DNA of 34,571 bases from Leptolyngbya cf. ectocarpi LEGE 11479 (GTDB lineage Bacteria > Cyanobacteriota > Cyanobacteriia > Phormidesmidales > Phormidesmidaceae), in contig NZ_JADEXP010000024.1 in NCBI RefSeq assembly GCF_015207065.1, positions 1 through 34,571 of the forward strand. Reading direction: 5' to 3'. The notes below the pieces were generated by a model. The model was given only the letters and a program-made list of their open reading frames with translations. It was not told where the DNA came from and did not search any database. Shown here one piece after another: positions 1 to 8,002 of this stretch (position 1 is its first letter; the number at the start of each line of letters is the position of its first letter). The position numbers and the translations under genes were made by a program.

Positions 1-1
1 C

Positions 2-466
2 TATGGCGGCATGCCAGGGCAGGATACCCTAAGTGATGTGGGACGCTTTATTCGACTATTGCAACAGGGAACGGTATCAGCCAATCCCTATCCGGCTCGA
101 TCGCTAGATGGAGAGCGTCAGGGCGTAACGTTGGCAACGGTGTTTCAGTATCGAGCGCAGCGATTGACCCACCGCTGGCAGTTTTGGTTAGATGCGGGGT
201 CTCCTCGCTGGCTAACGGGTCGCGATGAACTGTTTGGAGCCGAGATTTTCTTGAGTGACTGGCCCCAGAGACCGGTGACTGCACTAGATACGGAAACAAT
301 GCACGAGGCCAGATTGGAGAGAATTCTACGAGACTTATTGAGTCGGACAACGGAGAGACTTTATCTATGTCACAGTGAACTGGCGCTAAACGGTCAGGAG
401 CAAATGGGACCTTTGTTAGGGTTAGTGGGCGCTGCGGAACCGATGGAGATAACCCGTTCAATCTAA
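2..466 (+). CDS. C-terminal fragment of a helicase/recombinase-like protein
   Basis: The reading frame is open from the left edge, so only the last ~155 codons are present and the ATG at 11 is unlikely to be the true start. The visible part has the sequence LTHRWQFWLDAGSP near the middle and ERLYLCHSELALNGQEQ near the end. The latter resembles the closing motif of cyanobacterial UvrD/RecB-like or 'recombinase family' proteins, in which the 'LCHS.LA.NGQEQ.GPL' segment lies at the end of the second helicase domain. The Walker motifs that would settle this lie outside the window. The gene converges on the glutathione peroxidase gene, with a perfect hairpin between them. The family assignment comes from memory of that C-terminal motif and is tentative; the coding status is secure. 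Confidence 0.6.
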   Translation, partial: YGGMPGQDTLSDVGRFIRLLQQGTVSANPYPARSLDGERQGVTLATVFQYRAQRLTHRWQFWLDAGSPRWLTGRDELFGAEIFLSDWPQRPVTALDTETMHEARLERILRDLLSRTTERLYLCHSELALNGQEQMGPLLGLVGAAEPMEITRSI

Positions 467-475
467 GTAGCAGCA

Positions 476-507
476 AGCCCCTTTATCCAAAATCGGATAA
501 AGGGGCT
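476..507. terminator. Perfect 13-bp hairpin between convergent genes
   Basis: Arms AGCCCCTTTATCC (476-488) and GGATAAAGGGGCT (495-507) pair perfectly around a six-base loop. The hairpin lies 10 bases after the stop at 466 and 34 bases before the stop at 541 of the opposing gene, the usual place for a shared bidirectional terminator. Neither side has a clear T-run, so a rho-independent mechanism is not certain. Confidence 0.6.
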
Positions 508-540
508 GAACGTGATTAAATCTAACTAGCTGTTTTAGAA

Positions 541-1005
541 CTAGCCCAGAGCTTTTTCAATCGCAGCCTTCAACTCAGGTGCATCGGGTGCCGTTTTAGG
601 GTCAAAACGCTCGACAACTTCACCGTCACGACCGACAACAAATTTGCCAAAATTCCAGCTAATATCCTCACCATTGCCCACTAAAAACTGATACAAAGGG
701 CTACGGTTAGCACCGTTGACGTCCTGCTTTTCTAGCAGAGTGAAGTCTACATCGTACTTGGTCTTGGTAAAGTCCTTGATTTCATCTGGAGTACCAGGCT
801 CTTGAGCACCAAACTGATTGCAGGGTACGCCCACAACGACTAGACCCTTGGGGCCATATGCCTTGTCTAGTTCTACTAGGCCGCTATACTGAGGTGTCAA
901 GCCGCAGGCACTGGCAACGTTAACGAATAGAACGACTTTATTTGCGATCGCATCCGGGGATAGGGGAGTGCCATCCAGAGTCGCTAGATTAGTGGGTACA
1001 GGCAT
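541..1005 (-). CDS. gpx2: Glutathione peroxidase family protein (thioredoxin fold)
   Basis: The 154-residue protein has the full length of a small non-selenium glutathione peroxidase. It reduces organic hydroperoxides, and the closest remembered relative is the NADPH-linked Synechocystis enzyme Slr1992. The peroxidatic Cys34 is in NVASACGLT, followed by PCNQFGAQEPG (Gln64) and WNFGKF (Trp117, Asn118), giving the Cys-Gln-Trp-Asn tetrad. The position of the resolving cysteine in plant-type thioredoxin-dependent enzymes (the FVC-T-R segment) reads FTKTKY here, with Lys81 instead of Cys. There is no signal peptide, so it should act in the cytosol. The start has no competing upstream ATG. It lies 44 bases after a small secreted-protein gene on the same strand and may be co-transcribed with it. 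Confidence 0.93.
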   Translation of the reverse strand: MPVPTNLATLDGTPLSPDAIANKVVLFVNVASACGLTPQYSGLVELDKAYGPKGLVVVGVPCNQFGAQEPGTPDEIKDFTKTKYDVDFTLLEKQDVNGANRSPLYQFLVGNGEDISWNFGKFVVGRDGEVVERFDPKTAPDAPELKAAIEKALG

Positions 1006-1049
1006 AATGGATTAACGTTTTTGGACAACGCTTCCTATTATCAACCATC

Positions 1050-1391
1050 CTATCCACAAATCCAATATGCCCTCGTCGCCGAACCATGATCCGAAAAGTC
1101 ATAGGGGTTCCCATGATCAAATCTGGCCAGCGTAGAGGACAGATGACCATTGGCCTGTTCAATGCGGCTACCGTGGGCAGATAAGATAACAATATTCTCG
1201 GTAGATTCGAGAGTTTCTTTAAGTCTGTTATTTTGTTCTCTGCGACAGTGCTCAGCTGTAGCCTGTTCCAATGGCAAACAGCTATCTGTTGCTAAACATG
1301 GATCTGTACGGGCGAACGCCAATGGGGTCGAATAACTCAGACCCGTGAGAACACATGTTAGTAAAGGTATAGATCGAACAAGGACAGCCAT
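1050..1391 (-). CDS. Small secreted hypothetical protein
   Basis: The 113-residue frame begins with a good signal peptide: a short positive start (MAVLVR), a hydrophobic core to about residue 24, and a likely cut after AFA at 25-27. The mature part has four cysteines (two in the pair CLATDSC, one at EHC, one near the C-terminus in YWICG), consistent with disulfides in the periplasm. I do not recognise a family. It lies upstream of the peroxidase on the same strand with a 44-base gap and no terminator between them. The signal peptide and position support a real gene, but no conservation could be checked. Confidence 0.5.
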   Translation of the reverse strand: MAVLVRSIPLLTCVLTGLSYSTPLAFARTDPCLATDSCLPLEQATAEHCRREQNNRLKETLESTENIVILSAHGSRIEQANGHLSSTLARFDHGNPYDFSDHGSATRAYWICG

Positions 1392-1563
1392 AGCGAATCT
1401 TCAGTGAGCTTTCGGAATCAACGTCCTTAATCTAGGATGTCTACTGAAAACCACCATCAGAGTAAACACGGAAATAACCTTAGAACTGTCTGATCCTGTG
1501 GTCTGCCCTAAGAGAAAACACGCATCTGTCTATACCTATCTGCATATTTCTTACATCATTCTT

Positions 1564-3156
1564 TTAGGAGTCAGGTTCCACGAGTGCCAGGTCCTCTACT
1601 AATGTGAGCGGCAACGACTCCTGGCTGAGGTATTGACCATAGCCTGTCTGTAAAAATTGGCGATAGTCCCTTTGCCCAACAACGTGGGTTTGCATAAAGG
1701 CCAGACTCAGGCCTTTCAGATACTCACGGGCTAGCCCCGGATCGGAGCCAGAGAGTTCCTCGGGCAGCAGGACGTTGGACTGAGTATAGTTATGGCTACC
1801 GCCCTGCATCAGCGCTAAATACTTGTCTGATGAAGTCAGCCAGGTAAAAGGACGGATTTGTTCTGTTAGGGCTGGAGCAACCGGGTCAGCACTCCCACTG
1901 ACCATCAGGATCGGAGTTTTCAGCTGGCTTAGCCCCTCCGCTCCAAACACCAGACTCGTAATAGGATTAAAGACAAGCGCGGCTTTGATCCGCTCATCGT
2001 GGATCGGTTGCTCAAACTGACTTTGCAGCGCCAAACACTGTAGGGGCAGCGATACATTAACCGAATCTACCTCCGTCAGCTCATCTGTGCAGCGGGTTTG
2101 CAGCTGTTCGACATTAATCTGAGCCCCGGCTAACGCCAGGGCCGTATACCCACCAAAGGAGTGTCCCATCACACCCACTTTGTTGAGGTCAATCCGATTG
2201 GCTAAGGCCCCTTGGCTGGCAATGGCGTCCAACAGATAGGAAATATCCTGGGGGCGATCGACAAATTCGTTGGGGGCCATGGCCGCTGAGACATTGCCTT
2301 CTAGCAGATTTTCTACCTGTCGAAAGTTACTGCCGGGATGCTCAATGGCGGCAACGGCGATGCCGTGGCTGGCTAAGTGCTGGGCCATATCGACAAAGTT
2401 GGTGCGGCTAGCGGCAAACCCGTGGGAGATTACCACCAAGGGAGCTGGCGCATTGCTATCAGGCACATAGAGATCGACGGGCAATTGTCGGTTTCGCCGG
2501 GTATCCTGCAATGCCAACGTTTGCATTTGCCAGGTGAGTGCCCCTGGCTGGGTGAGGTCGGGACGCTGGGTAAAGTCGATGGGTTCGGCAGCGGCGATTT
2601 TGGTATTGGCCTGGGTATGGAGGGTTGCGATCGCACCCTCAGTTTCTTCCAATAGCTCCACCACCGTATTGATCACGTCCAAAATCTCCACCGAGTTAAT
2701 CCGCAGCGTCGGTGTGGGAAAGCGGCGCATGACATTGAGCAGCGTCAGCCCTTCCGCATCATCTGCTGCCAAAATTAAAGACCCCCGTAGCCCCCGCGCT
2801 CCGTTTTGCCACGACTCTGTTTGAATTACATTCCCTAGACGCTGTAGCCAAAGTTCTCCCAACGGATCGTAAAGTACCTGGGAGAGCGTTACAGATGTGA
2901 CATCCAGAGGGGTGGTCAAAATCTCCCGAAAGTCAGCTTGGTCTTGCTCACTGAGAAACTTGAGGTAAACCCCAAGCTCATCATCAATTTGGTTTTCATA
3001 GGCATAGGCTTCCAAGGATGAAACCGGAACCGATAGCTCTAGCACCCCATAGGATAAGGTGACATCTTCGGCAGCCAGCACAGACGTGCCCATCAAGAGC
3101 GGGGCAGCACCGCCTAGGCACAGTACTACAGTTCGAAGCCAGTGAAGTACTTTCAT
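1564..3156 (-). CDS. Alpha/beta hydrolase with N-terminal DUF1400 domain
   Basis: A secreted serine hydrolase of 530 residues. A signal peptide (residues 1-29, cut near VLAA) precedes a cyanobacterial DUF1400 region (about 30-165) that begins DVTLSYGVLELSV. The catalytic domain runs from about 205. It has an oxyanion-loop motif VISHGFAAS (242-250), nucleophile Ser333 in GHSFGG, likely acid Asp424 in GSADP and His455 in GGSHNY. The core resembles PAF-acetylhydrolase/dienelactone hydrolase-like esterases. The substrate is unknown; a lipid or ester in the periplasm is plausible. It lies downstream of the stress-protein terminator, so it probably has its own promoter in the ~145-base gap. Confidence 0.88.
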   Translation of the reverse strand: MKVLHWLRTVVLCLGGAAPLLMGTSVLAAEDVTLSYGVLELSVPVSSLEAYAYENQIDDELGVYLKFLSEQDQADFREILTTPLDVTSVTLSQVLYDPLGELWLQRLGNVIQTESWQNGARGLRGSLILAADDAEGLTLLNVMRRFPTPTLRINSVEILDVINTVVELLEETEGAIATLHTQANTKIAAAEPIDFTQRPDLTQPGALTWQMQTLALQDTRRNRQLPVDLYVPDSNAPAPLVVISHGFAASRTNFVDMAQHLASHGIAVAAIEHPGSNFRQVENLLEGNVSAAMAPNEFVDRPQDISYLLDAIASQGALANRIDLNKVGVMGHSFGGYTALALAGAQINVEQLQTRCTDELTEVDSVNVSLPLQCLALQSQFEQPIHDERIKAALVFNPITSLVFGAEGLSQLKTPILMVSGSADPVAPALTEQIRPFTWLTSSDKYLALMQGGSHNYTQSNVLLPEELSGSDPGLAREYLKGLSLAFMQTHVVGQRDYRQFLQTGYGQYLSQESLPLTLVEDLALVEPDS

Positions 3157-3187
3157 TGTTGCCAGTATAGCTAATATGGCCTAACGC

Positions 3188-3238
3188 TAAAAAGATCGCT
3201 CCCCTATCTGTCCGTTAAGTGGACAGATAAAAAAGCGA
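3188..3238 (-). terminator. Rho-independent terminator after the universal stress protein gene
   Basis: Reading the minus strand, an 18-pair stem forms. It has outer TCGCT/AGCGA, four U-G wobble pairs (TTTT/GGGG) and an inner perfect TATCTGTCC/GGACAGATA around a seven-base loop. It is followed at once by TCTTTTT. This closes the symporter-stress protein unit and insulates the hydrolase gene. Confidence 0.75.
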
Positions 3239-3298
3239 CCAGATGAAGCTTGGCAAATTTGAACAGTTGTACCTGTCAGTCCTTCACTTAATACTCAA

Positions 3299-3724
3299 CT
3301 ACTTAAGAATCAGCACCGGACAGTGGGATAAGCGCACAACCTGCTCTGCCACAGAGCCAATGAGAAAACGACTGACCCCCTTACGTCCATGGGATGGCAT
3401 GACAATTAAGTCCGCATCGATTTCCTGGGCATAGTCCACAATTTTAGACGTGGGGTCACCGATGACCACCTCAATGGGAAGCTCACCATATCCCATTTCG
3501 CCCAGCTTATTATGGGTAAAGCTGCGAACTTTTTGCTTGCGGTCTTCATCGCTAATCGTATCCCACATGGCGGCTGGATCAGCCGGGTACAACGGTGCCA
3601 ACACATGAATGAGTTGCAAGGATGAAATATCGTCAGCTAGTTCTTTGGCCGGCCCCAAAGCCTGATAAGAAAGTTCAGAAAAATCGATGGGAATGAGAAC
3701 AGATTTTCGTTTGAGCCAACTCAT
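3299..3724 (-). CDS. Universal stress protein, UspA family
   Basis: The 141-residue protein is a single Usp domain. It starts with VLIPIDFSE (Asp14) and ends with the nucleotide-loop segment PSHGRKGVSRFLIGS (110-124) and CPVLILK. The ATP-binding consensus is G-x2-G-x9-G-S/T. Here the first Gly is Pro110, while Gly113 and Gly123-Ser124 are kept, so ATP binding is probable but not certain. The gene starts 5 bases after the symporter stop codon, and its Shine-Dalgarno sequence (GGAGGTAAAGGAG) spans that stop. The two are clearly one operon. Usp proteins next to transporters are often small cytosolic regulators or sensors of the transport step; that role is inferred here. Confidence 0.93.
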   Translation of the reverse strand: MSWLKRKSVLIPIDFSELSYQALGPAKELADDISSLQLIHVLAPLYPADPAAMWDTISDEDRKQKVRSFTHNKLGEMGYGELPIEVVIGDPTSKIVDYAQEIDADLIVMPSHGRKGVSRFLIGSVAEQVVRLSHCPVLILK

Positions 3725-3729
3725 CTCCT

Positions 3730-5292
3730 TTACCTCCGTAATACAGTTTCTCGGGCAACCTGGGGTTCTGGCAGCATTTCACCTGACTGCAGACGGGCCA
3801 TGTAGCTATTTAACTCTTTAGCAAGTAAGCCTGACATCAGGAAGCACCCTAGTAAATTGGGTAACGACATCGCCAGGGCCATAATATCGCTGAAATCCAG
3901 GATGGGACCAAGGTTGACCACCGCACCCACAAAAACACAGAACAGAAAAATACCTTTGTAGACATTAACGGTGCTATCACCAAAGAGATAGGCCCAGGAC
4001 TGCTGACCGTAATAGCTCCAGGAGATCATCGTAGACAGGGCAAACAAAAATCCGGCGACAGCAATCACATAGGGAAACCAGCCAATCACCGTTTCAAACG
4101 ATGCGGCAGACAGCTGAGCACCATTGAGATCGGCGGCGGTGGGATCGGCGTAAACCCCTGTCAACACAATCACAATCGCTGTCAGATTACAGATAAACAT
4201 GGTATCAATGAAAGGCTCTAGCAGAGCAACAATGCCTTCTCGGACGGGTTCATCTGTTTTCGCTGCAGAGTGGGCGATGGCCGCTGAGCCCAACCCGGCT
4301 TCATTAGAGAACGCTGCTCGCTGAAAACCAATCACAATGGCACCCACGGCTCCACCGGCAACTGCCTCCGGGTTAAAGGCCGTGACGATAATGGTACCAA
4401 TGGCCCCCGGCACCTCAGGTAGTTTCACCAACATCACCCAGAAACAGGCTAAGGCATAAATCACCGCCATGGCCGGGACTAACACACCGGCTACGGCTCC
4501 AATGCGCTCAATGCCCCCCAGGATAACTAAGCCAACAATTAGCGCCAGAACAATCCCAAATAACCAGCTCAGGCTGTTGAGAAACGGCAAGACATTAGAA
4601 ACAGCCGCAAACGCCTGGTTGGCCTGGAACATGTTGCCAATGCCCAGACTGCCAATGGCGCAGAACACTGCAAAAATGACCGCCAGCGCTTTACCCACAG
4701 GGGCCAGTCCCATGGCCGACAGCCCGCGAGACAGGTAGTACATAGGACCACCGCCAACGGTGCCATCGGGCTTAATCACACGATACTTTTGACCCAGGGT
4801 ACATTCAGCAAATTTACTCGACATGCCCAGAAAACCGGCCATGGTCATCCAAAAGACAGCTCCAGGTCCTCCGAGGCGAATTGCGATCGCAACACCGGCA
4901 ATGTTACCAATCCCCACGGTCCCCGACAGCGCTGCCGCCAATGCCTGGAAGTGGGAAACATCTCCTTCGTCTTCTTCGCTGTCATATTTACCCCGCACCA
5001 CATCAATGGCATGTTTAAAGGCACGAACATTGATAAACTTAAGGCGGAAGGTAAAAAAGATCGCGCCAATTACCAGCCAGAGGACGATAAACGGCATACC
5101 ATTTTCACCGCCGATCTTAAAGTAAAAGATCAGGTTGAGAACATCTACTACACTCTGGACACCCGCTTCGATAGACCCTAAAAAGCCAACCGGAGCCGCG
5201 TCATCTTGGGCAAAGGCGACCTGGGGTAGAAAGATTAATAGAAAGGCAAGACCGTAGAGACAATGTTTCAACCTGAACATCGATTTTTTCAT
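3730..5292 (-). CDS. Sodium:alanine-type symporter, AGCS family
   Basis: A 520-residue inner-membrane symporter. A signal-like hydrophobic stretch (11-28, ending VAFAQ) precedes the usual transmembrane core. The family signature covers 113-167 (SHFQALAAALSGTVGIGNIAG and GFLGMSSKFAECTLG, given here in parts). A second conserved block, AFSNEAGLGSAAIAHSA, is at 327-342. Known members couple sodium entry to uptake of alanine or glycine. GGAG stands 8 bases before the ATG. It is the first gene of an operon with the stress protein. Its position beside an aminotransferase that would make alanine and an alanine dehydrogenase suggests uptake of alanine or of the aminotransferase substrate, possibly taurine. 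The substrate is inference. Confidence 0.93.
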   Translation of the reverse strand: MKKSMFRLKHCLYGLAFLLIFLPQVAFAQDDAAPVGFLGSIEAGVQSVVDVLNLIFYFKIGGENGMPFIVLWLVIGAIFFTFRLKFINVRAFKHAIDVVRGKYDSEEDEGDVSHFQALAAALSGTVGIGNIAGVAIAIRLGGPGAVFWMTMAGFLGMSSKFAECTLGQKYRVIKPDGTVGGGPMYYLSRGLSAMGLAPVGKALAVIFAVFCAIGSLGIGNMFQANQAFAAVSNVLPFLNSLSWLFGIVLALIVGLVILGGIERIGAVAGVLVPAMAVIYALACFWVMLVKLPEVPGAIGTIIVTAFNPEAVAGGAVGAIVIGFQRAAFSNEAGLGSAAIAHSAAKTDEPVREGIVALLEPFIDTMFICNLTAIVIVLTGVYADPTAADLNGAQLSAASFETVIGWFPYVIAVAGFLFALSTMISWSYYGQQSWAYLFGDSTVNVYKGIFLFCVFVGAVVNLGPILDFSDIMALAMSLPNLLGCFLMSGLLAKELNSYMARLQSGEMLPEPQVARETVLRR

Positions 5293-5418
5293 GATATTGG
5301 CTCCAAATGAGAGAGATTTGAGAGACTTTGGGTTGAGTCTTGGCTTAGGGAAAACTACGAGATATTAGTGGTTTGCTGATAACATTGAAATCTCCATAAC
5401 GTTTTTTCAACGACTGGC

Positions 5419-5506
5419 TTCCCCCTTTTTCAAGGGGGATTGAGGGGGATCGAGAAAGCCTGTAGATGCGGAGGATCCCCCCTAGCCCCCCTTTTCAAGG
5501 GGGGAA
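5419..5506. repeat. Nested palindromic repeat, 88 bp, C/G-run rich
   Basis: Two similar ~34-bp arms face each other: TTCCCCCTTTTTCAAGGGGG at the left and CCCCCCTTTTCAAGGGGGG followed by AA at the right. Each is itself a hairpin (5421-5438 and 5486-5504). The flanking GAGGGGGATC and GATCCCCCCTAG also pair, so the whole element can form one long cruciform or two short hairpins. The form resembles the small dispersed palindromes common in cyanobacterial intergenic DNA. It has no coding capacity and lies between the symporter promoter and the aminotransferase 3' end. Confidence 0.8.
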
Positions 5507-5534
5507 TACTAAGGCGGCTTTATAGAGGCCGTTA

Positions 5535-5567
5535 ATTCAAAGCCCCCCGACATAGAGATCGAGGGGC
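5535..5567 (-). terminator. Candidate terminator after the aminotransferase gene
   Basis: On the minus strand GCCCC-TCG and CGA-GGGGC pair with one mismatch around an eight-base loop, 6 bases after the stop codon. The following CTTTGAATT is a poor T-run, so efficiency may be low. Confidence 0.4.
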
Positions 5568-5573
5568 ATTTAC

Positions 5574-6959
5574 TTAGGAACTCGGTAAAGCAAACACGGC
5601 ATCATAGAGAGTGTCTGCCAAACGATCGGCCTCTTCACGATTCATTACCAGCGGTGGTGCCAGGATGAGCACATTGGTAAATCCAGGAATGGTATTGGTA
5701 TTACGACCAATAATGATTTGCTGACCCATGCAGTACTTAGTTATTGAAGCCACAGCATCACTCTCTAAAGGTGTCTTGCTAACTTTGTCTTTGACCAGCT
5801 CCACCCCTAGTAGTAATCCCTTACCCCTCACATCGCCTACATTGGGATGATCCAGCAGCCGCTGCAGTTTGCCCAGCAGATACTCACCCATTTCAGCTGC
5901 TTGCTCACAGAGGTTTTCTCTCTCTAGAATTTCGATACTACGCAGGCTCACGGCGGTACATACCGGACTACCGCCATAGGTGGTCACATGGCGAAAGTGA
6001 CTGTCACTGCCGGGGTCATCTAAAAAGGCTTCGAAGATAAACTGTTTGACTACCGTGGCAGAAAGGGGCATATAGCCACTGGTAAGTCCTTTGGCAAAGG
6101 AGATAATGTCAGGCTCTACACCCCAGTGCTGATGGCCAAACATCTTGCCGGTGCGGCCAAAGCCGTTGACGACTTCATCGTAGATGAGAAGGATGCCGGT
6201 GCGATCGCAAATTTCCCGTACGCCACGCAAATACCCCTCGGGCGGCACAATCACCCCCCCGCCCGAGATAATCGGCTCCACAATCACCGCTGCCACAGAT
6301 TCTGCCCCCTCATAGAGAATCGTCTGTTCCAGCTCTCGCAGACAGGCTGCATTATACACATTCTCCGGCTGTCCATCGCCAAACCGATAGTAGTAGGGCG
6401 GACTCACATGGAAGAAACCCGGCACCAAAGGCTCGTACTTAAGCTTACGTTCAGCCTGCGCCGTTGCGCTTAGTGCCCCCATAGTGTGGCCATGGTAGCC
6501 GCGATAGCGAGAAATAATTTTGTAGCGCGGTCCAGAGCCCGCTGGCGACGTTTGAGCATGGTACTGGCGAGCGATCTTAAAGGCGGTTTCGTTCGCCTCT
6601 GAACCACTCGTAGAGAAAAACACTTTCCCCTCATAGCCCAGCAGCTCCAAGAGTTTATGGGCCAAGCGGATACCTGGCTCGTGGCCCATGGTGAGTGGGA
6701 AGTAGGCCAGATCGACCATTTGCTCATAGGCCACCTCCGCCAGCTCTTGACGGCCATAGCCCACATTGACACACCACAGACCAGAGATACCGTCAAAATA
6801 TTCGACACCATCGGTATCGGTAACATGACAGCCCACACCCTTCGCCATGCACTTGGGTGGCTTTTGAGAAAACGGCTTGTGCTGTACTAGGGGATGCCAG
6901 AGAGAATTGGCATCCATCTTTCCTAAATCAGTCTTTTCTGGACTCAAACTAGCAAACAT
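5574..6959 (-). CDS. tpa: Class III aminotransferase, taurine:pyruvate aminotransferase type
   Basis: A PLP enzyme of 461 residues. I start it at the ATG at 6959, with AGGAA 10 bases upstream, rather than the TTG one codon earlier. Counting from that TTG, it shows the phosphate-binding SGSEAN (120-124), the RYRGYHG block (152-158) typical of taurine and other omega-amino acid:pyruvate aminotransferases, YDEV (Asp262) and the PLP lysine Lys291 in FAKGLTSGY. The expected reaction is an omega-amino compound plus pyruvate giving an aldehyde plus alanine. Nearby are an alanine dehydrogenase, an alanine-type symporter, a TauE/SafE exporter and an aldehyde-reducing dehydrogenase, which favours taurine as substrate (sulfoacetaldehyde product). 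Beta-alanine or another omega-amine cannot be excluded by sequence. The fold is certain; the substrate is moderately supported by context. Confidence 0.85.
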   Translation of the reverse strand: MFASLSPEKTDLGKMDANSLWHPLVQHKPFSQKPPKCMAKGVGCHVTDTDGVEYFDGISGLWCVNVGYGRQELAEVAYEQMVDLAYFPLTMGHEPGIRLAHKLLELLGYEGKVFFSTSGSEANETAFKIARQYHAQTSPAGSGPRYKIISRYRGYHGHTMGALSATAQAERKLKYEPLVPGFFHVSPPYYYRFGDGQPENVYNAACLRELEQTILYEGAESVAAVIVEPIISGGGVIVPPEGYLRGVREICDRTGILLIYDEVVNGFGRTGKMFGHQHWGVEPDIISFAKGLTSGYMPLSATVVKQFIFEAFLDDPGSDSHFRHVTTYGGSPVCTAVSLRSIEILERENLCEQAAEMGEYLLGKLQRLLDHPNVGDVRGKGLLLGVELVKDKVSKTPLESDAVASITKYCMGQQIIIGRNTNTIPGFTNVLILAPPLVMNREEADRLADTLYDAVFALPSS

Positions 6960-7028
6960 CAAAAACGATTCCTAAAGCGAAAGCGTACTTTTAAAAAAGA
7001 ACTACATCGTATTCATCGTGAAGCGAAT

Positions 7029-7059
7029 TCTATAAATGTTGCTAACACAATAAAAGCAA
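7029..7059 (-). promoter_or_regulatory. Possible sigma70-type promoter of the aminotransferase
   Basis: In the AT-rich leader the minus strand reads TTGCTT, 19 bases, then TATAGA, ending 70 bases before the ATG at 6959. The spacing is slightly long and the -35 is weak. No NtcA consensus was found in this 320-base gap. Confidence 0.28.
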
Positions 7060-7221
7060 TCAAAAGTTCTCTTCTGTATATTTACACACGATCTAATAAA
7101 AGATTTTTTAAGAAAAATGAGGTCGAACAAATAGGTGCATCAAAGCCAAAGAGTCGGTAATTTATGAGGTTAGAGGATGTATCAATAGTCTGACTGGACC
7201 CGTTTTAGAAATTTACACAGC

Positions 7222-7251
7222 AAAATAAAACGCTCTTCTGAGTAAAGCGTT
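7222..7251 (-). terminator. Rho-independent terminator after the TauE/SafE gene
   Basis: On the minus strand AACGCT and AGCGTT pair around an 11-base loop and are followed by TTATTTT, 29 bases after the stop at 7280. This separates the dehydrogenase-exporter pair from the aminotransferase, so the cluster uses at least two minus-strand transcripts. Confidence 0.65.
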
Positions 7252-7279
7252 CTTTGCCATTTTCTACTTATTTTTTTAC

Positions 7280-8002
7280 TTATAGATAAATTCCAGAAAC
7301 AATAAGTCGCACTCCAATTACTAGCAATAAAACAGTGATAACCTTCCGAAAAATATTAGGATCAAACTTCTTTGCCAAGACGACACCTAAAAACAATCCC
7401 AATATAAAACCCGGTATCGCTATCAGAAACTGGCGAATAATCTCTTCCGAGATACGATTTTGAAACCCATGGCCTACAACAACAATCGCTACACTCACCC
7501 AGAAAAAGCTGGTGAGATTACCTTTGAATTTTTCCTGAGACCAGCGCTGACTGCTGCCATACAAAATGACCGGTGGCCCAGGCAGATTAAAACTGCCCAG
7601 CAAAATCCCCGATAAGAATCCAGCCCCATAGGCCCACAGTTTAGATTTCAAAACAGGTACCACAGGGCTAACTAGGGAGTATAGCGAATAGGTGACAATG
7701 ACAAAGCCTAAGCCAATCAGCATTAACGCGGTGGGGATATAATCCAAGGCTAAAAAACCGATGGGAATGCCCAACACCGAGCCCAGTAACAAATTTGTGA
7801 TCACGTTGCGGTCAAATGATTGACGGTAATAGATACACAATATGAGGTTGTTAGTTAGGGTAGTCAGCGCCACCAGCGGAGCCGCCGTTTGGATACTGGT
7901 TACCCCCGATAAGATGGGCATAGCTACCAAAGCAAATCCAAAACCTGACACCCCTTGGACAAAGGCCGCTACAAACGTTGTGATGACAATAATCAATGTC
8001 AT
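7280..8002 (-). CDS. TauE/SafE-family membrane exporter
   Basis: The 240-residue, strongly hydrophobic protein shows both halves of the TauE/SafE (former UPF0721) fold. GVSGFGFALVAMPIL is near residue 18 in the first helix, and its inverted-repeat partner GFLSGILLGSFNLPGPPVIL is in the second half. About seven or eight transmembrane helices are expected. Members are proposed to export sulfite, sulfoacetate or other sulfonates; IsfE in taurine-using bacteria is one of them and is thought to export isethionate. Its ATG overlaps the dehydrogenase stop as ATGA (7999-8002), so the two are translationally coupled. This coupling is the best evidence that the exporter removes the product of that dehydrogenase. 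A terminator follows at 7222-7251. Confidence 0.88.
   Translation of the reverse strand: MTLIIVITTFVAAFVQGVSGFGFALVAMPILSGVTSIQTAAPLVALTTLTNNLILCIYYRQSFDRNVITNLLLGSVLGIPIGFLALDYIPTALMLIGLGFVIVTYSLYSLVSPVVPVLKSKLWAYGAGFLSGILLGSFNLPGPPVILYGSSQRWSQEKFKGNLTSFFWVSVAIVVVGHGFQNRISEEIIRQFLIAIPGFILGLFLGVVLAKKFDPNIFRKVITVLLLVIGVRLIVSGIYL

Noticed and set aside
4789-5181. A 130-codon plus-strand frame inside the symporter gene
   Set aside because: Antisense shadow of the transporter's conserved core; no start signal.
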